DNA of 64,000 nt from Nissabacter sp. SGAir0207 (GTDB lineage: Bacteria; Pseudomonadota; Gammaproteobacteria; Enterobacterales; Enterobacteriaceae): assembly GCF_005491205.1 (NCBI RefSeq), contig NZ_CP028035.1:248001-312000 (forward strand). The letters are read 5' to 3'. Every line of letters starts with the position of its first letter. Within the stretch, counting starts at the first letter, position 1. Under the pieces are notes generated by a model. That model saw nothing but the letters and a program-made list of their open reading frames with translations, was not told where the DNA came from and did not search any database. Made by a program: the position numbers and the translations under genes. Shown here piece by piece: positions 30,269 through 40,047 of the stretch.

Positions 30269-30901
30269 TTAACGGGTGCCGTAGACGACAATCGTTTTGC
30301 CGTGGGCGGAGATCAGGTTCTGATCTTCCAGCATTTTCAGGATGCGGCCGACGGTTTCGCGGGAGCAACCCACGATTTGGCCAATCTCCTGGCGGGTAAT
30401 CTTGATCTGCATACCATCGGGGTGGGTCATGGCATCAGGCTGTTTCGCCAGATTGAGCAGGGTCTGGGCGATACGGCCAGTCACATCCAGGAAGGCGAGG
30501 TTGCCCACCTTTTCGGAGGTAACTTGCAGGCGGCGCGCCATCTGGGAGGAGAGGCGCATCAGGATGTCCGGGTTGACCTGGATCAGCTGACGGAATTTCT
30601 TGTAGGAGATCTCCGCCACTTCACAAGCCGTTTTGGCGCGTACCCACGCGCTGCGCTCCTGGCCCTCTTCGAACAGGCCAAGCTCGCCGATGAAATCCCC
30701 TTGGTTGAGGTAGGAGAGGATCATCTCTTTGCCCTCTTCATCCTTGATCAGCACGGCGACCGAACCTTTCACGATGTAGTAGAGCGTTTCAGCCTTTTCA
30801 CCCTGGTGAATCAGCGTACTTTTGGAAGGGTATTTATGAATATGGCAGTGAGACAGGAACCATTCGAGAGTAGGGTCTGTTTGCGGTTTGCCGAGAACCA
30901 T
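30269..30901 (-). CDS. crp: cAMP receptor protein
   Basis: Global activator/repressor responding to cAMP. 210 aa and nearly identical to E. coli. cAMP-binding motif [18 protein letters not shown] (about 72-89) and the [23 protein letters not shown] (about 169-188) with the recognition residues R-E-T are intact. Divergent from yhfA with a long leader of about 330 bases. Confidence 0.99.
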   Translation of the reverse strand: MVLGKPQTDPTLEWFLSHCHIHKYPSKSTLIHQGEKAETLYYIVKGSVAVLIKDEEGKEMILSYLNQGDFIGELGLFEEGQERSAWVRAKTACEVAEISYKKFRQLIQVNPDILMRLSSQMARRLQVTSEKVGNLAFLDVTGRIAQTLLNLAKQPDAMTHPDGMQIKITRQEIGQIVGCSRETVGRILKMLEDQNLISAHGKTIVVYGTR

Positions 30902-31230
30902 TTGCTTTTATCCTCTGTTGTAATCGCTGCCCAAAATCACAGGGCTCAGAGTTCCCTGTACGGCGTTTTGAAAATACGCCTCTTTCAAGAGTATTAACTG
31001 TCTGATAATGCTGCAAGGCGGAGGCTGAAAAGTCGCCAAACGGCGGCCTCGTCGTTCCATTGAAAACCTGACCTTGCTCCATACAGAACATTTTGTTTCG
31101 GGTTTGTTTTATCACAGCCTGAACCGAGTGTCTTCTGTTGTCTCGCTTCAGCATGATGAAGATCGGCCCGATTGCCTGTTTGGCTGCGAGGGGTTAGGCT
31201 ATTTTCAGAAAATAATCGGAGGGTGAGGCT
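30902..31230. other. Divergent crp/yhfA intergenic region
   Basis: 329 bases, no gene. On the crp side the transcript can form GGCGT...ACGCC (30962-30980) shortly before the start. A single CRP half-site TGTGA (minus strand) lies near 31117-31121, and a 15-base palindrome TATTTTC-A-GAAAATA lies at 31200-31214 in front of yhfA. E. coli crp is autoregulated from this region. Confidence 0.45.
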
Positions 31231-31638
31231 ATGCAGGCACGGGTAAAGTGGGTGGAAGGGCTGACGTTTCTGGGGGAGTCCGCGTCGGGTCACCAGATCT
31301 TGATGGATGGCAATGCCGGTGACAAGGCACCCAGCCCGATGGAGATGGTGCTGATGTCCGTGGGCGGCTGTAGCGCGATTGATGTGGTCTCCATCCTACA
31401 GAAGGCGCGGCAGGATGTGCGCGACTGTGAGGTGCGCCTGACCTCAGAGCGCCGCGACGAGGTGCCGCGCACCTTTACGCACATCAACCTGCACTTTGTG
31501 GTGAGCGGCAAGGGGCTGACGGAGAAGAGCGTGGAGCGCGCCGTCAACCTCTCGGCAGAGAAGTACTGCTCGGTGTCGCTGATGCTGGGCAAGGCCGCGT
31601 CAGTGACCCATAGCTTTGAGATTGTCAGCGTCGAGTGA
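31231..31638 (+). CDS. yhfA: OsmC-family protein YhfA
   Basis: 135 aa (E. coli 134), OsmC/Ohr-like fold with the two conserved cysteines in GGCSAIDV and KYCSVSLML. Related proteins reduce organic hydroperoxides, but this subgroup has no proven substrate. GGAGG ribosome site about 8 bases upstream. Confidence 0.94.
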   Translation: MQARVKWVEGLTFLGESASGHQILMDGNAGDKAPSPMEMVLMSVGGCSAIDVVSILQKARQDVRDCEVRLTSERRDEVPRTFTHINLHFVVSGKGLTEKSVERAVNLSAEKYCSVSLMLGKAASVTHSFEIVSVE

Positions 31639-31644
31639 CGCCCA

Positions 31645-31670
31645 GGGGGGCGGCCCGCCGCCCCCGTTTA
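31645..31670 (+). terminator. Hairpin terminator of yhfA
   Basis: GGGGGCGGC / GCCGCCCCC followed by GTTTA in the 30-base gap between convergent yhfA and prkB. Strong stem, weak U-run. Confidence 0.5.
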
Positions 31671-32537
31671 CTTGATGATTTTCCCCTCCAGCAGCCGCTG
31701 CACCAGCGGTGCCATGATCAACTCCATCGCCAGCCCCATTTTGCCGCCCGGCACCACTAATGTATTGATATGGGAAATAAATGAGCCTTGCAGCATAGCT
31801 AGCAGATAGGGGAAATCGATCGCCCCCAGCCCGCGGAAATGGATCACCACCAGACTCTCATCCAGCGAGGGGATCGCCTTGGCGGCAAACGGGTTGGAGG
31901 TGTCCACCGTCGGCACGCGCTGGAAGTTGATATGGGTGCGGGAGAACTGCGGCGTGATGTAGTTGATGTAATCCTCCATCGACCGTACCACCGAGTCCAT
32001 CACCGCCTCGCGCGAGTGGCCGCGCTCATTGGTGTCGCGGATCAGCTTCTGGATCCACTCCAGATTGACGATCGGCACCACGCCGACCAGCAGATCCACA
32101 TGCCGCGCCACGTCGTGGTGCTCAGTCACTACCCCGCCATGCAGCCCCTCGTAGAACAGCACGTCGGTCTCCTCCGGCAGCGGGTGCCAGGGGGTGAAGG
32201 TGCCCGGCACCTGATTGTAGGGCACCGCCTCGTCATAGGTGTGCAGGTACTTGCGCGCCTGCCCGTTGCCCTCACGCCCATACTGGATGAAGGTCTGCTC
32301 CAGCAGGCCGAAGTCATTGGCCTCCGGGCCAAAGTAGCTGACGTGCCGGCCCAGGTCGCGCGCCTTGCGGATCGCCATGTCCATCTCTGGCCGGGTGTAG
32401 CGGTGGAAGCTGTCGCCCTCCACCTCGGCGGCGCGGATGTTCAGTTGCTGGAAGATTTTGCGGAACGCCAGGCTGGTGGTGGTGGTGCCGGCTCCGCTGG
32501 AGCCAGTGACGGCGATGACCGGGTGTTGGGCTGACAT
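31668..32537 (-). CDS. prkB: Phosphoribulokinase-like P-loop kinase PrkB
   Basis: 289 aa as in E. coli. P-loop GSSGAGTTTT (about 12-21) and the PRK/uridine-kinase fold with EGDSFHRY and FYEGLHGG. Enterobacteria lack RuBisCO, so the real substrate is unknown. Monocistronic downstream of yheU. Confidence 0.95.
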   Translation of the reverse strand: MSAQHPVIAVTGSSGAGTTTTSLAFRKIFQQLNIRAAEVEGDSFHRYTRPEMDMAIRKARDLGRHVSYFGPEANDFGLLEQTFIQYGREGNGQARKYLHTYDEAVPYNQVPGTFTPWHPLPEETDVLFYEGLHGGVVTEHHDVARHVDLLVGVVPIVNLEWIQKLIRDTNERGHSREAVMDSVVRSMEDYINYITPQFSRTHINFQRVPTVDTSNPFAAKAIPSLDESLVVIHFRGLGAIDFPYLLAMLQGSFISHINTLVVPGGKMGLAMELIMAPLVQRLLEGKIIK

Positions 32538-32641
32538 AGTTTCAAGACTCCGTGAGAGGTGATGCCTGCATACCGTGCAATCAGCATAATTAATTATAGA
32601 GTTACCATAATTATGCGAATGCGCCTAGGGGGCAGGCCCTC

Positions 32642-32669
32642 GGTCACTCAGCCTTGGTCACTCGGCCTG
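32642..32669. repeat. Tandem 14-bp repeat at the yheU 3' end
   Basis: GGTCACTCAGCCTT followed directly by GGTCACTCGGCCTG (12 of 14 identical). The second copy holds the yheU stop codon; probably a small slippage duplication. Confidence 0.7.
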
Positions 32670-32897
32670 CTCGCCCCGATCGCCACGGAACTGGTTGCGC
32701 GGCATGATATTGACCGACTCATGCAGCTCCGACCATACCAGCACCACTTCACCACTTTTTAACTGGCGGCGTACATCTTCGACCTTCTGCTCCAGCGTCC
32801 GTTCATGTTCGCCGTAATCAGTGCCCTCGCGCAGGACAAACGCCTCAATCAGGTTGCTCAGGGTGTCGCTGTCGAGTTCTTTCCAGGGAATAATCAT
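32658..32897 (-). CDS. yheU: Conserved small protein YheU (UPF0270)
   Basis: 79 aa; E. coli YheU is 72. Core [20 protein letters not shown] and [19 protein letters not shown] is typical. Function unknown. The start overlaps the yheT stop (ATGA). The extra C-terminal residues (GDRGEQAE) are read from one unit of a 14-bp tandem repeat at 32642-32669. Confidence 0.93.
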   Translation of the reverse strand: MIIPWKELDSDTLSNLIEAFVLREGTDYGEHERTLEQKVEDVRRQLKSGEVVLVWSELHESVNIMPRNQFRGDRGEQAE

Positions 32898-33895
32898 GCT
32901 TCAGGCTCCAGATAGGGGGACAGCCAGGCCGGGATACGGTGCTCCAGCCACATTTGCGGCCGCTTCAGGGTGCCGCTGACAAAACCGACATGGCCGCCAT
33001 GCTCCGTCAACTGGTACTGGACGTTGGCAGGGAGCTGGCCGGCATCGGGGATCACCGCGTCGGTCATAAAGGGATCATCCTTGGCATGGATGATCAGCAA
33101 GGGGGTGGTGATGCGCGGCAGCAGCGGCATCGCGCTGCAACGGCGATAGTAGTCGAGCGCGTCGTCAAAACCGTGGGCGCGCGCGGTGATGGCGTCATCA
33201 AAGTCGCGTAGCCGCTTCAGGCCCTTTAGCTGCTGGAGGTTGACCGGCAGGGTATTCGGGTAGGCCTGAAGCTTGCGGGCGGCGTTGCGCTTGAGCTGCT
33301 CAAGCAAATAGCGTTGGTAAACGCGCGAGAAGCCCTGCTCCAGCCGCTGTGAGCAAGGCTCCAGCATCAGCGGTGCCGAAACCACCACCGCTGCGGCCAG
33401 CCGTGCGCGCTCGCCCTCCTCGCCCAGATAGCAGGCCAGCATATTGCCGCCGAGCGAGACGCCCACCGCCGCCGTCGGCGCCGGGCCGTGCTGCTCCTCC
33501 AGCCAGCGCAGGAAGAAGCGCGCATCCTCGGTTTCGCCGGAGTGGTAGATGCGTTGCAGGCGATTGGCCTCGCCGCTGCAGCCCCGGAAGTGCATCACCA
33601 CGCCCAGCCAGCCGCGCTGCTGCCAGGCGTGGAGCAGGCCGTGGGCATAGGGGCTGTAGAAACTCCCCTCCAGCCCGTGGAACAGCACCACGCGCGGCTT
33701 GCCGACCGCCTGCTCGGGCGGCTCGCTCCAGGCCAGATCGACGAAATCGCCGTCCGGCAGTTCCAGCCGCTGCCAGTGCGGCTGGAGGAGCGCCTGCCGC
33801 CGGTAGAGGCGGGGCAGTAGCGTTTGCAGGTGCGGGTTACGCGCCCCGCGCATGGCCTGAAAAGTATCGTGCATGGCGGACATCGTTTTCTTCAT
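32894..33895 (-). CDS. yheT: Alpha/beta hydrolase YheT
   Basis: 333 aa (E. coli 340). Oxyanion segment FHGLEGS, nucleophile elbow GVSLGGN, acid in HAKDDPFM and His in EHGGHVGFV. Predicted esterase; the substrate is unknown. Operon yheS?-yheT-yheU on the minus strand, with yheS separated by 155 bases. Confidence 0.94.
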   Translation of the reverse strand: MKKTMSAMHDTFQAMRGARNPHLQTLLPRLYRRQALLQPHWQRLELPDGDFVDLAWSEPPEQAVGKPRVVLFHGLEGSFYSPYAHGLLHAWQQRGWLGVVMHFRGCSGEANRLQRIYHSGETEDARFFLRWLEEQHGPAPTAAVGVSLGGNMLACYLGEEGERARLAAAVVVSAPLMLEPCSQRLEQGFSRVYQRYLLEQLKRNAARKLQAYPNTLPVNLQQLKGLKRLRDFDDAITARAHGFDDALDYYRRCSAMPLLPRITTPLLIIHAKDDPFMTDAVIPDAGQLPANVQYQLTEHGGHVGFVSGTLKRPQMWLEHRIPAWLSPYLEPEA

Positions 33896-34050
33896 GGGTC
33901 AGGATGGACAGTGGGGGTTATCACGCCGTCAGCGGCTGGGTGAAGATTATCATATCGCACAACGCCGGGGCGGGAAGTGCCCCGGCCAAAGGAACCGGAT
34001 TTATTTCTCGCCATGCGCAACCGGGCGGGCCGGGGAGGCCCACCCGCACA
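33896..34050. other. yheS-yheT spacer with two strong hairpins
   Basis: Inverted repeats GCCGGGGC ... GCCCCGGC (33964-33986) and CGGGCGGGCC ... GGCCCACCCG (34021-34045) lie behind yheS. Neither has a U-run; they may act as transcript-stabilising or pausing structures between yheS and yheT. Confidence 0.4.
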
Positions 34051-35955
34051 TCACTCGGCGCTGAACTGCTCAAGCTGCTCCTGGATCTCCAGCCACGCCA
34101 TCTCGGCCTCTTCCAGCCCGGCCTTGGCCTGCGCCTGTTTTTGCAGGCAGGCGGTCAGGTCAGTCTTGCGGGCCGGATCGTAGAGCGCGGTGTCACCGAG
34201 CGTGGTTTCCGCTTCCGCCAACTGCGCGCTGTAGCTCTCCATCTGCTTCTCCAGTTGCTGCAACTTCTTGCGCAGTGGCTGAGTCTGGCTACGCAGTTCC
34301 GCCTCGCGCCGCTTCTGGTCTTTACGTGCCTGCGCGCTGTTGCTGCCCAACTCTTTGGCAGGTGCGTCCTGCTGGCTCTCCTGCTTTTGCAGGTCGCTCA
34401 GCCACTGCTGGTAATCCTCCAGATCGCCCTCGAAAGGCTCGACCTTGCCGTCGTGCACCAGATAGAGATCGTCCGTGGTGGAGCGCAACAGGTGACGGTC
34501 GTGCGAGACCACCACCAGCGCGCCCTCGAAGTCGATCAGCGCTTCGGTCAGCGCCTGACGCATGTCGAGATCCAGGTGGTTGGTCGGCTCATCGAGCAGC
34601 AGCAGGTTGGGGCGCTGCCAGACAATCAGTGCCAGCACCAGCCGCGCCTTTTCGCCGCCGGAGAAACGGGCGGTCTGCTCGGTCACTTTGTCGCCCTGGA
34701 AGCCAAAGCCGCCCAGATAGTCGCGCAGCTGTTGCTCCAGCTCGCGCGGCGCCAGCCGGCTCAGGTGCTGGAGCGGCGACTCGTCGGCGCGCAAAAACTC
34801 CAGCTGGTGCTGGGCGAAGTACCCCAGCTTGACGCCCTTCGCCAGACCAATCTCGCCCTGCTGCGGCGCGAGGGTGCCAGCCAGCAGCTTGATCAGCGTC
34901 GATTTGCCAGCGCCGTTGCGCCCCAGCAGGCCAATGCGCGAGCCGGGCACCAGATTCAGCTTGATGGCGTCGAGGATGGTGCGATCGCCATAGCCAGCGC
35001 TCACCTTCTCCATGCGCAGCAGCGGATCGGGCAGCGCCTCTGGCGCGCGGAAGCTGAAGTGGAACGGGTTATCGACGTGCGCCGGGGCGATCAGCTCCAT
35101 CCGCTCGAGCATCTTGATGCGGCTCTGCGCCTGCTTGGCCTTGCTGGCCTTGGCACGGAAGCGATCGATATAGCTTTGCAGGTGGGCCACTTTCTCCTGT
35201 TGGCTCTGGTAGAGCGACTGCTGTTGCGCCAGTTTGGTGGCGCGCTGGCGCTCGAAGGAGGAGTAGTTGCCGGTGTACTCGTTCAGCGACTGCTGCTCAA
35301 TGTGCAGGATTTTGTCGACGATCGGGTCGAGGAAGTCGCGATCGTGCGAGATCAGGATCAGCGTGCCGGGATAACCCTTCAACCACTTCTCCAGCCAGAT
35401 CACCGCGTCCAGATCGAGGTGGTTAGTCGGCTCATCGAGCAGCAGCAGATCGGAGCGGCAGATCAGCGCCTGCGCCAGGTTAAGGCGCATCCGCCAGCCA
35501 CCGGAGAAATCTTTCACCGGCTGCTGGAGCTGGCTCTGCGAGAAGCCAAGGCCGTGCAGCAAGCTGGAGGCGCGCGCCTGAATGGTCCAGGCCTGAATGG
35601 CGTCCAGCTTGCCGTGCACCAGCGCGATGGCGTTGCCGTCGTTGCGCGCGTCAGCGGCACGCAGATCGGTCTCCAACTGGCGGAACTCGCGGTCGCCGTC
35701 AATGACATACTCCAGCGCCGGCACATCCAGCGCTGGCGTCTCCTGGTTGACCCAGGCCAGCGCCCAGTTGCCGGGGAAATTGACGCTGCCAGCATCGGCG
35801 CTCATTTCACTTTTCAGCAACGAAAGCAGGGTAGATTTACCGCAGCCGTTCTTGCCCACCAGCCCAACTTTCTGGCCTGGGTTCACCGTCGCGGAGGTGT
35901 TATCCAGCAGGACTTGCGTACCGCGTCGTATTTGTAGCGAGGAGAAAACAATCAT
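34051..35955 (-). CDS. yheS: ABC-F ATPase YheS
   Basis: Cytosolic ABC-F protein of 634 aa (E. coli 637); the family acts on ribosomes with stalled or difficult nascent peptides. Two ABC domains: Walker A GKNGCGKST (34-42) and GRNGAGKST, signatures FSGGWRMRL and FSGGEKARL, and Walker B LLLDEPTNHLDLD in both. A basic linker separates them and a C-terminal coiled coil (about 545-634) follows. No membrane segments. Confidence 0.96.
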   Translation of the reverse strand: MIVFSSLQIRRGTQVLLDNTSATVNPGQKVGLVGKNGCGKSTLLSLLKSEMSADAGSVNFPGNWALAWVNQETPALDVPALEYVIDGDREFRQLETDLRAADARNDGNAIALVHGKLDAIQAWTIQARASSLLHGLGFSQSQLQQPVKDFSGGWRMRLNLAQALICRSDLLLLDEPTNHLDLDAVIWLEKWLKGYPGTLILISHDRDFLDPIVDKILHIEQQSLNEYTGNYSSFERQRATKLAQQQSLYQSQQEKVAHLQSYIDRFRAKASKAKQAQSRIKMLERMELIAPAHVDNPFHFSFRAPEALPDPLLRMEKVSAGYGDRTILDAIKLNLVPGSRIGLLGRNGAGKSTLIKLLAGTLAPQQGEIGLAKGVKLGYFAQHQLEFLRADESPLQHLSRLAPRELEQQLRDYLGGFGFQGDKVTEQTARFSGGEKARLVLALIVWQRPNLLLLDEPTNHLDLDMRQALTEALIDFEGALVVVSHDRHLLRSTTDDLYLVHDGKVEPFEGDLEDYQQWLSDLQKQESQQDAPAKELGSNSAQARKDQKRREAELRSQTQPLRKKLQQLEKQMESYSAQLAEAETTLGDTALYDPARKTDLTACLQKQAQAKAGLEEAEMAWLEIQEQLEQFSAE

Positions 35956-36097
35956 AAAGCGCCGTATGTTCAGAATATGTTAAATTGACGACAACTAAGA
36001 TGGCCAAAACGTTAAGTCACCAGACGCCTGGCGTCCTTGAATCTTGCGGAGCATGGTAACGGAAAATCCGCACCCTGACGACGCTTTGGAGGGAATG

Positions 36098-36649
36098 ATG
36101 TCGCCGCCGCCCAAGGTTTTGCTGTTGTATGCCCACCCTGAAGCCCAGGACTCGGTGGCCAACCGGAGGCTGCTCGCCTCTGCGGCCGGGTTGGAGCATG
36201 TCACCGTGCACGATCTCTACGCACACTATCCAGATTTCTTCATTGATATCCAATACGAGCAGCAGTTGCTGCGCGAGCATAGCGTCATTGTGTTTCAGCA
36301 CCCTTTCTATACCTACAGCTGCCCGGCGCTGTTGAAGGAGTGGATGGATCGCGTGCTGGCGCGCGGTTTCGCCAGCGGCATCGGCGGCAACGCGCTGGCC
36401 GGCAAGTATTGGCGCACGGTGCTCACTACCGGCGAGCCGGAGGGCGCCTACGGCAAGCAGGGCTACAACCGCTACCCGATGGCGGAGATCCTGCGGCCGT
36501 TTGAGCTGACCGCCGCCATGTGCCGGATGCACTGGATGTCGCCAATGGTGATCTACTGGGCGCGCCGCCAGTCAACCGAGGTGATGGCCAGCCATGCCGA
36601 CGCCTATCGCGACTGGTTGCGGACGCCGTTGCCACAGGGAGGAGGATGA
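36098..36649 (+). CDS. kefG: KefG, flavodoxin-like ancillary subunit of KefB
   Basis: Quinone-reductase-like protein that activates the KefB potassium efflux system. 183 aa from the ATG at 36098 (GGAGGG 5 bases upstream); ATG at 36095 would give the 184 aa annotated in E. coli. Motifs [15 protein letters not shown] and [17 protein letters not shown] are typical. Directly abuts kefB; divergent from yheS. Confidence 0.95.
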   Translation: MSPPPKVLLLYAHPEAQDSVANRRLLASAAGLEHVTVHDLYAHYPDFFIDIQYEQQLLREHSVIVFQHPFYTYSCPALLKEWMDRVLARGFASGIGGNALAGKYWRTVLTTGEPEGAYGKQGYNRYPMAEILRPFELTAAMCRMHWMSPMVIYWARRQSTEVMASHADAYRDWLRTPLPQGGG

Positions 36650-38461
36650 ATGGAAGCATCGAACATTTTAGGGGCGGCGCTGGTGTTCCTGTGCGCCGCC
36701 GTGGTGGCGGTGCCGATCGCCCAACGGCTGGGCCTCGGCGCGGTGCTCGGCTACCTGATCGCTGGCATCGCCATCGGCCCATGGGGCTTTGGCGTGATCC
36801 GCGACGTGCAGGAGATTTTGCACTTCTCCGAGCTGGGGGTAGTGTTCCTGATGTTCCTGATTGGGTTGGAGCTGAATCCGGCCAAGCTGTGGCAGTTGCG
36901 GCGCTCAATTTTTGGCGTCGGCGCCGGGCAGGTGGGGCTGACGGCGGCGGTGCTGTTCGCGCTGCTCTATCTGTCGGACTTCGCCTGGCAAGCGGCGGTG
37001 GTCGGCGGTATCGGTCTGGCGATGTCCTCGACGGCGATGGCGCTGCAACTGATGAAAGACAAAGGGATGAAGCGCAACGAGGGCGGCCAGCTCGGCTTCT
37101 CGGTGCTGCTGTTCCAGGATATGGCGGTGATCCCGGCGCTGGCGCTGATCCCGCTGCTGGCGGGCGTCGGCGGCGAGGCAGAGACGGACTGGGCCAAGAT
37201 CGGCATGAAGATCGTGGCGTTCGGCGGCATGTTGATTGGCGGGCGCTATCTGCTGCGGCCGCTGCTGCGCTTTATCGTGGCGGCCGGGGTGCGGGAGATC
37301 TTCACCGCCGCCGCGCTGCTGACCGTGCTGGGCGCGGCGCTGTTTATGGACGCGCTCGGCTTCTCGATGGCGCTCGGCACCTTTATTGCTGGCGTGCTGC
37401 TGGCGGAGAGCGAATACCAGCATGAGCTGGAGATCGCCGTCGAGCCATTCAAGGGGCTGCTGCTCGGGCTGTTCTTTATTTCGGTCGGCATGGCGCTCAA
37501 CCTCGGCGTGCTCTACACCAACCTGCTGATGGTGCTGGCGGGCGTGGCGACGCTGGTCTTTGTTAAGAGTGCCATTTTGTATGGGCTGGCGCGGCTGTTT
37601 GGCCTGCGCCGCTCGGTGCGCTTGCAGTTTGCTGGCGTGCTGAGTCAGGGCGGCGAGTTCGCCTTTGTGATCTTCTCTGCCGCCGCGGCGCAGCGGGTCA
37701 TTACCCCTGACCAGCTGTCGCTGCTGCTGGTGGTGGTCACCATGTCGATGGTAACCACGCCGCTGCTAATGCAAGGCATCGACCGCCTGTTGGCGCGGCG
37801 CTACAACACCCCGGAGGAGGGGCATGAGGAGCACCACGTCGAGGATGACGAGCCACAGGTGATCGTGGTGGGCTTCGGCCGTTTCGGCCAGGTAATTGGT
37901 CGTTTGCTGATGGCCAACAAGGCGCGCATCACCGTGCTGGAGCGCGATATCAGCGTTGTCAGCCTGATGCGCAGCTACGGTTACCACGTCTACTATGGCG
38001 ACGCGACGGAGTTGGAGCTGCTGCGTGCCGCCGGCGCGGAGCGGGCGCGTACCATCGTCATCACCTGCAATGAGCCGGAGGATACGATGGCGGTGGTGCG
38101 GCTCTGCCAGCAACACTTCCCCCATCTGGAGATTTTGGCGCGCGCGCGCGGCAGGGTGGAGGCGCATGAGCTGTTGCAGGCGGGCGTCGCCCACTTTTCC
38201 CGTGAGACCTTCTCCAGCGCACTGGAGCTGGGGCGCAAGGCGCTGACCACCCTCGGCATGCATCCGCATCAGGCCTACCGGGCGCAGCACCACTTCCGCC
38301 GGCTCGATATGCGGATGCTGCGCGAGCTGATGCCGCAACGGCAGGGCGACGTGGCGCAAAGTTCCCGCATCCGCGAGGCACGGCGTGAGCTGGAGGAGAT
38401 CTTCGAGCGGGAGATGCACAACGAAAGCCGTCGGCTGGATGGCTGGGATGAGCATGAGTAG
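36650..38461 (+). CDS. kefB: Glutathione-regulated K+/H+ antiporter KefB
   Basis: Inner-membrane efflux system opened by glutathione adducts of electrophiles to acidify the cytoplasm. 603 aa (E. coli 601). CPA2-type membrane domain of about 12 segments (1-385) with the QDMAVIP stretch, then a Rossmann RCK/KTN domain with the GFGRFGQ nucleotide loop (about 405-411). Starts immediately after the kefG stop. Confidence 0.97.
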   Translation: MEASNILGAALVFLCAAVVAVPIAQRLGLGAVLGYLIAGIAIGPWGFGVIRDVQEILHFSELGVVFLMFLIGLELNPAKLWQLRRSIFGVGAGQVGLTAAVLFALLYLSDFAWQAAVVGGIGLAMSSTAMALQLMKDKGMKRNEGGQLGFSVLLFQDMAVIPALALIPLLAGVGGEAETDWAKIGMKIVAFGGMLIGGRYLLRPLLRFIVAAGVREIFTAAALLTVLGAALFMDALGFSMALGTFIAGVLLAESEYQHELEIAVEPFKGLLLGLFFISVGMALNLGVLYTNLLMVLAGVATLVFVKSAILYGLARLFGLRRSVRLQFAGVLSQGGEFAFVIFSAAAAQRVITPDQLSLLLVVVTMSMVTTPLLMQGIDRLLARRYNTPEEGHEEHHVEDDEPQVIVVGFGRFGQVIGRLLMANKARITVLERDISVVSLMRSYGYHVYYGDATELELLRAAGAERARTIVITCNEPEDTMAVVRLCQQHFPHLEILARARGRVEAHELLQAGVAHFSRETFSSALELGRKALTTLGMHPHQAYRAQHHFRRLDMRMLRELMPQRQGDVAQSSRIREARRELEEIFEREMHNESRRLDGWDEHE

Positions 38462-38515
38462 CCACACTGCGATTGAGGTGAGCGCCCATCCGTTCTAGAC
38501 TGATAGAAAGCGCGA

Positions 38516-38545
38516 AGCGTCAGGCGTGAGCCTGGCGCTTTATTC
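38516..38545 (+). terminator. Terminator of kefB
   Basis: AGCGTCAGGC-GTGA-GCCTGGCGCT followed by TTATT, 55 bases after kefB. A 10-bp stem with one G-U pair. Confidence 0.7.
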
Positions 38546-38630
38546 ATTGGAAAGATCCCTTTCCGGCCGTGGTTCATCCGGGTAGTGAAAACAGAGCGGA
38601 TGGTGCGGTACTCATTCTGGAGTCAACAGC

Positions 38631-38834
38631 ATGTCAGCAACACGTAAGCGTTTCATTGCCGGGGCCGTCTGCCCGCAGTGCAAGGCGCTGGATAGCCTGA
38701 TGTTATGGCGCGAGGACCAGGTGGAAGTGGTGGAGTGCGTGAAGTGCGGCCACCACCAACGCCAGACGGAAGAGCAGGTCCAGCAGCATGTCCGCCCGCA
38801 GGAGCAGGTGATCGGCATTTTCCACCCGGAGTGA
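38631..38834 (+). CDS. yheV: Zinc-ribbon protein YheV
   Basis: 67 aa (E. coli 66). Two CxxC knuckles, CPQC (14-17) and CVKC (36-39), form a predicted zinc ribbon; the C-terminus EQVIGIFHP is conserved. Function unknown. Lies between kefB and slyD on the same strand, as in E. coli. Confidence 0.94.
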   Translation: MSATRKRFIAGAVCPQCKALDSLMLWREDQVEVVECVKCGHHQRQTEEQVQQHVRPQEQVIGIFHPE

Positions 38835-38928
38835 CGCGGCGCGTTGCGTTTTTTTATGCTGATGCGTACAGAGCCGCAGATTTCCGCTACAATCTGCGCC
38901 AATTTGCTTTCCAACGGTAGGAGATATC

Positions 38929-39507
38929 ATGAAAGTAGCAAAAGACTTGGTGGTCAGCCTGGCTTACCAGGTACGTACAGAAGACGGTGTATTGGTTGAT
39001 GAGTCTCCGGTGAGTGCGCCGCTGGACTATCTGCATGGTCATGGCTCCCTGATCGCAGGTCTGGAAAAGGCGCTGGAAGGCCACGACGTGGGCGACCGCT
39101 TTGACGTGCACGTTGGCGCGAACGAAGCTTACGGCACCTATGACGAAAACCTGGTGCAGCGCGTACCGAAAGACGTCTTCATGGGCGTGGACGAACTGCA
39201 AGTTGGTATGCGCTTCATCGCGGATACCGATCAGGGCCAGGTACCGGTAGAGATCACCGAAGTGGAAGACGACCACGTGACCGTGGACGGCAACCATATG
39301 TTGGCGGGCCAGAACCTGAACTTCAACGTGGAAGTGGTTGCCATCCGTGAAGCCACCGCTGACGAACTGGCCCACGGCCACGTTCACGGCGAGCACGGCC
39401 ACCATCACCATGAGCATGGCGACAGCTGCTGCGGCGGCCACGACCATGACCACGACCATGACCACGGTAAAGGTGGTTGCGGCACCGGCGGCTGCGGCTG
39501 CCACTAA
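38929..39507 (+). CDS. slyD: FKBP-type peptidyl-prolyl isomerase and metallochaperone SlyD
   Basis: 192 aa (E. coli 196). FKBP domain interrupted by the IF chaperone insert (about 1-150), then a His/Cys-rich metal-binding tail (about 150-192) with many His and the CC and CGC clusters, which delivers nickel for hydrogenase maturation and binds Ni resins. A possible -10 TACAAT lies at 38888-38893. Confidence 0.97.
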   Translation: MKVAKDLVVSLAYQVRTEDGVLVDESPVSAPLDYLHGHGSLIAGLEKALEGHDVGDRFDVHVGANEAYGTYDENLVQRVPKDVFMGVDELQVGMRFIADTDQGQVPVEITEVEDDHVTVDGNHMLAGQNLNFNVEVVAIREATADELAHGHVHGEHGHHHHEHGDSCCGGHDHDHDHDHGKGGCGTGGCGCH

Positions 39508-39525
39508 GCCCAACCCTCGTGGTAA

Positions 39526-39551
39526 AAAGGCGGCCTTGGGCCGCCTTTTTT
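39526..39551. terminator. Bidirectional terminator between slyD and slyX
   Basis: AAAAGGCGGCC-TTG-GGCCGCCTTTTTT: 7-bp GC stem flanked by A- and T-runs between convergent genes. Confidence 0.92.
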
Positions 39552-39562
39552 GCGCCCGTCGA

Positions 39563-39781
39563 TCAGTAGTGCGGCGGTGGCGTCTCTTCAGATGGGTGGG
39601 CGACGGCGGAGGGCTGGGCAGCGCGCAGCTTATCGGTCAGCAGACGCAGGTGCTCACGCAGCTTGCTCAGTGCCATCTGGTGCTCAGTGACAATCAGGTT
39701 AAGCTCCTCAATCGTCACTTCCTGAAAGGCCAGGCGGCTCTCCAGCATCTCCAGCCGCTGTTCGAACGCGTTCTGTTCCAT
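39563..39781 (-). CDS. slyX: SlyX, small coiled-coil protein
   Basis: 72 aa, the E. coli length, when started at [17 protein letters not shown] lies 6 bases upstream, so the longer frame to 39868 is rejected. Mostly a heptad helix (about 3-52), ending in the conserved ETPPPHY. Function unknown; probably oligomeric. Confidence 0.93.
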   Translation of the reverse strand: MEQNAFEQRLEMLESRLAFQEVTIEELNLIVTEHQMALSKLREHLRLLTDKLRAAQPSAVAHPSEETPPPHY

Positions 39782-39901
39782 ATTGCTATCCTCTGTAACT
39801 CGCCAATCCGGCGGAAGGCGAAAGGGCCGGATTCTACCGCCATCGGCGGCACATTGCTTGGTTTGCACGGTTGCCGGCGGGAAGAATAGTCAGCTGGCAA
39901 C

Positions 39902-39929
39902 GAAACTTCCTGACGCAAATAAGGTCGGA
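39902..39929 (+). promoter_or_regulatory. Candidate sigma-E promoter of fkpA
   Basis: GAAACTT (39902-39908) and TCGGA (39925-39929) separated by 16 bases fit the sigma-E pattern GGAACTT-N16-TCnnA with one -35 mismatch. E. coli fkpA belongs to the sigma-E regulon, so the match makes biological sense. Confidence 0.55.
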
Positions 39930-40047
39930 ATATAACGCATTTGCTGAGTATAGAGATTGTTTTGCCGTCGCGCAGACAGTTATAGTAGCAAAAGAATTTT
40001 GGTAATCGTTGCTTGGGGCCAGACTCCCTAAGCCATTGGAGAAATGG

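Noticed and set aside
33349..35937. 862-codon open frame antisense to yheS and partly yheT
   Set aside because: The product is low-complexity Gln/Leu/Ala/Arg-rich, typical of GC-rich shadow frames, while yheS on the other strand is a clear ABC-F gene.
38835..38870. Possible terminator between yheV and slyD before a T-run
   Set aside because: The T-run is good but the stem is only about 4 bp, too weak to call.
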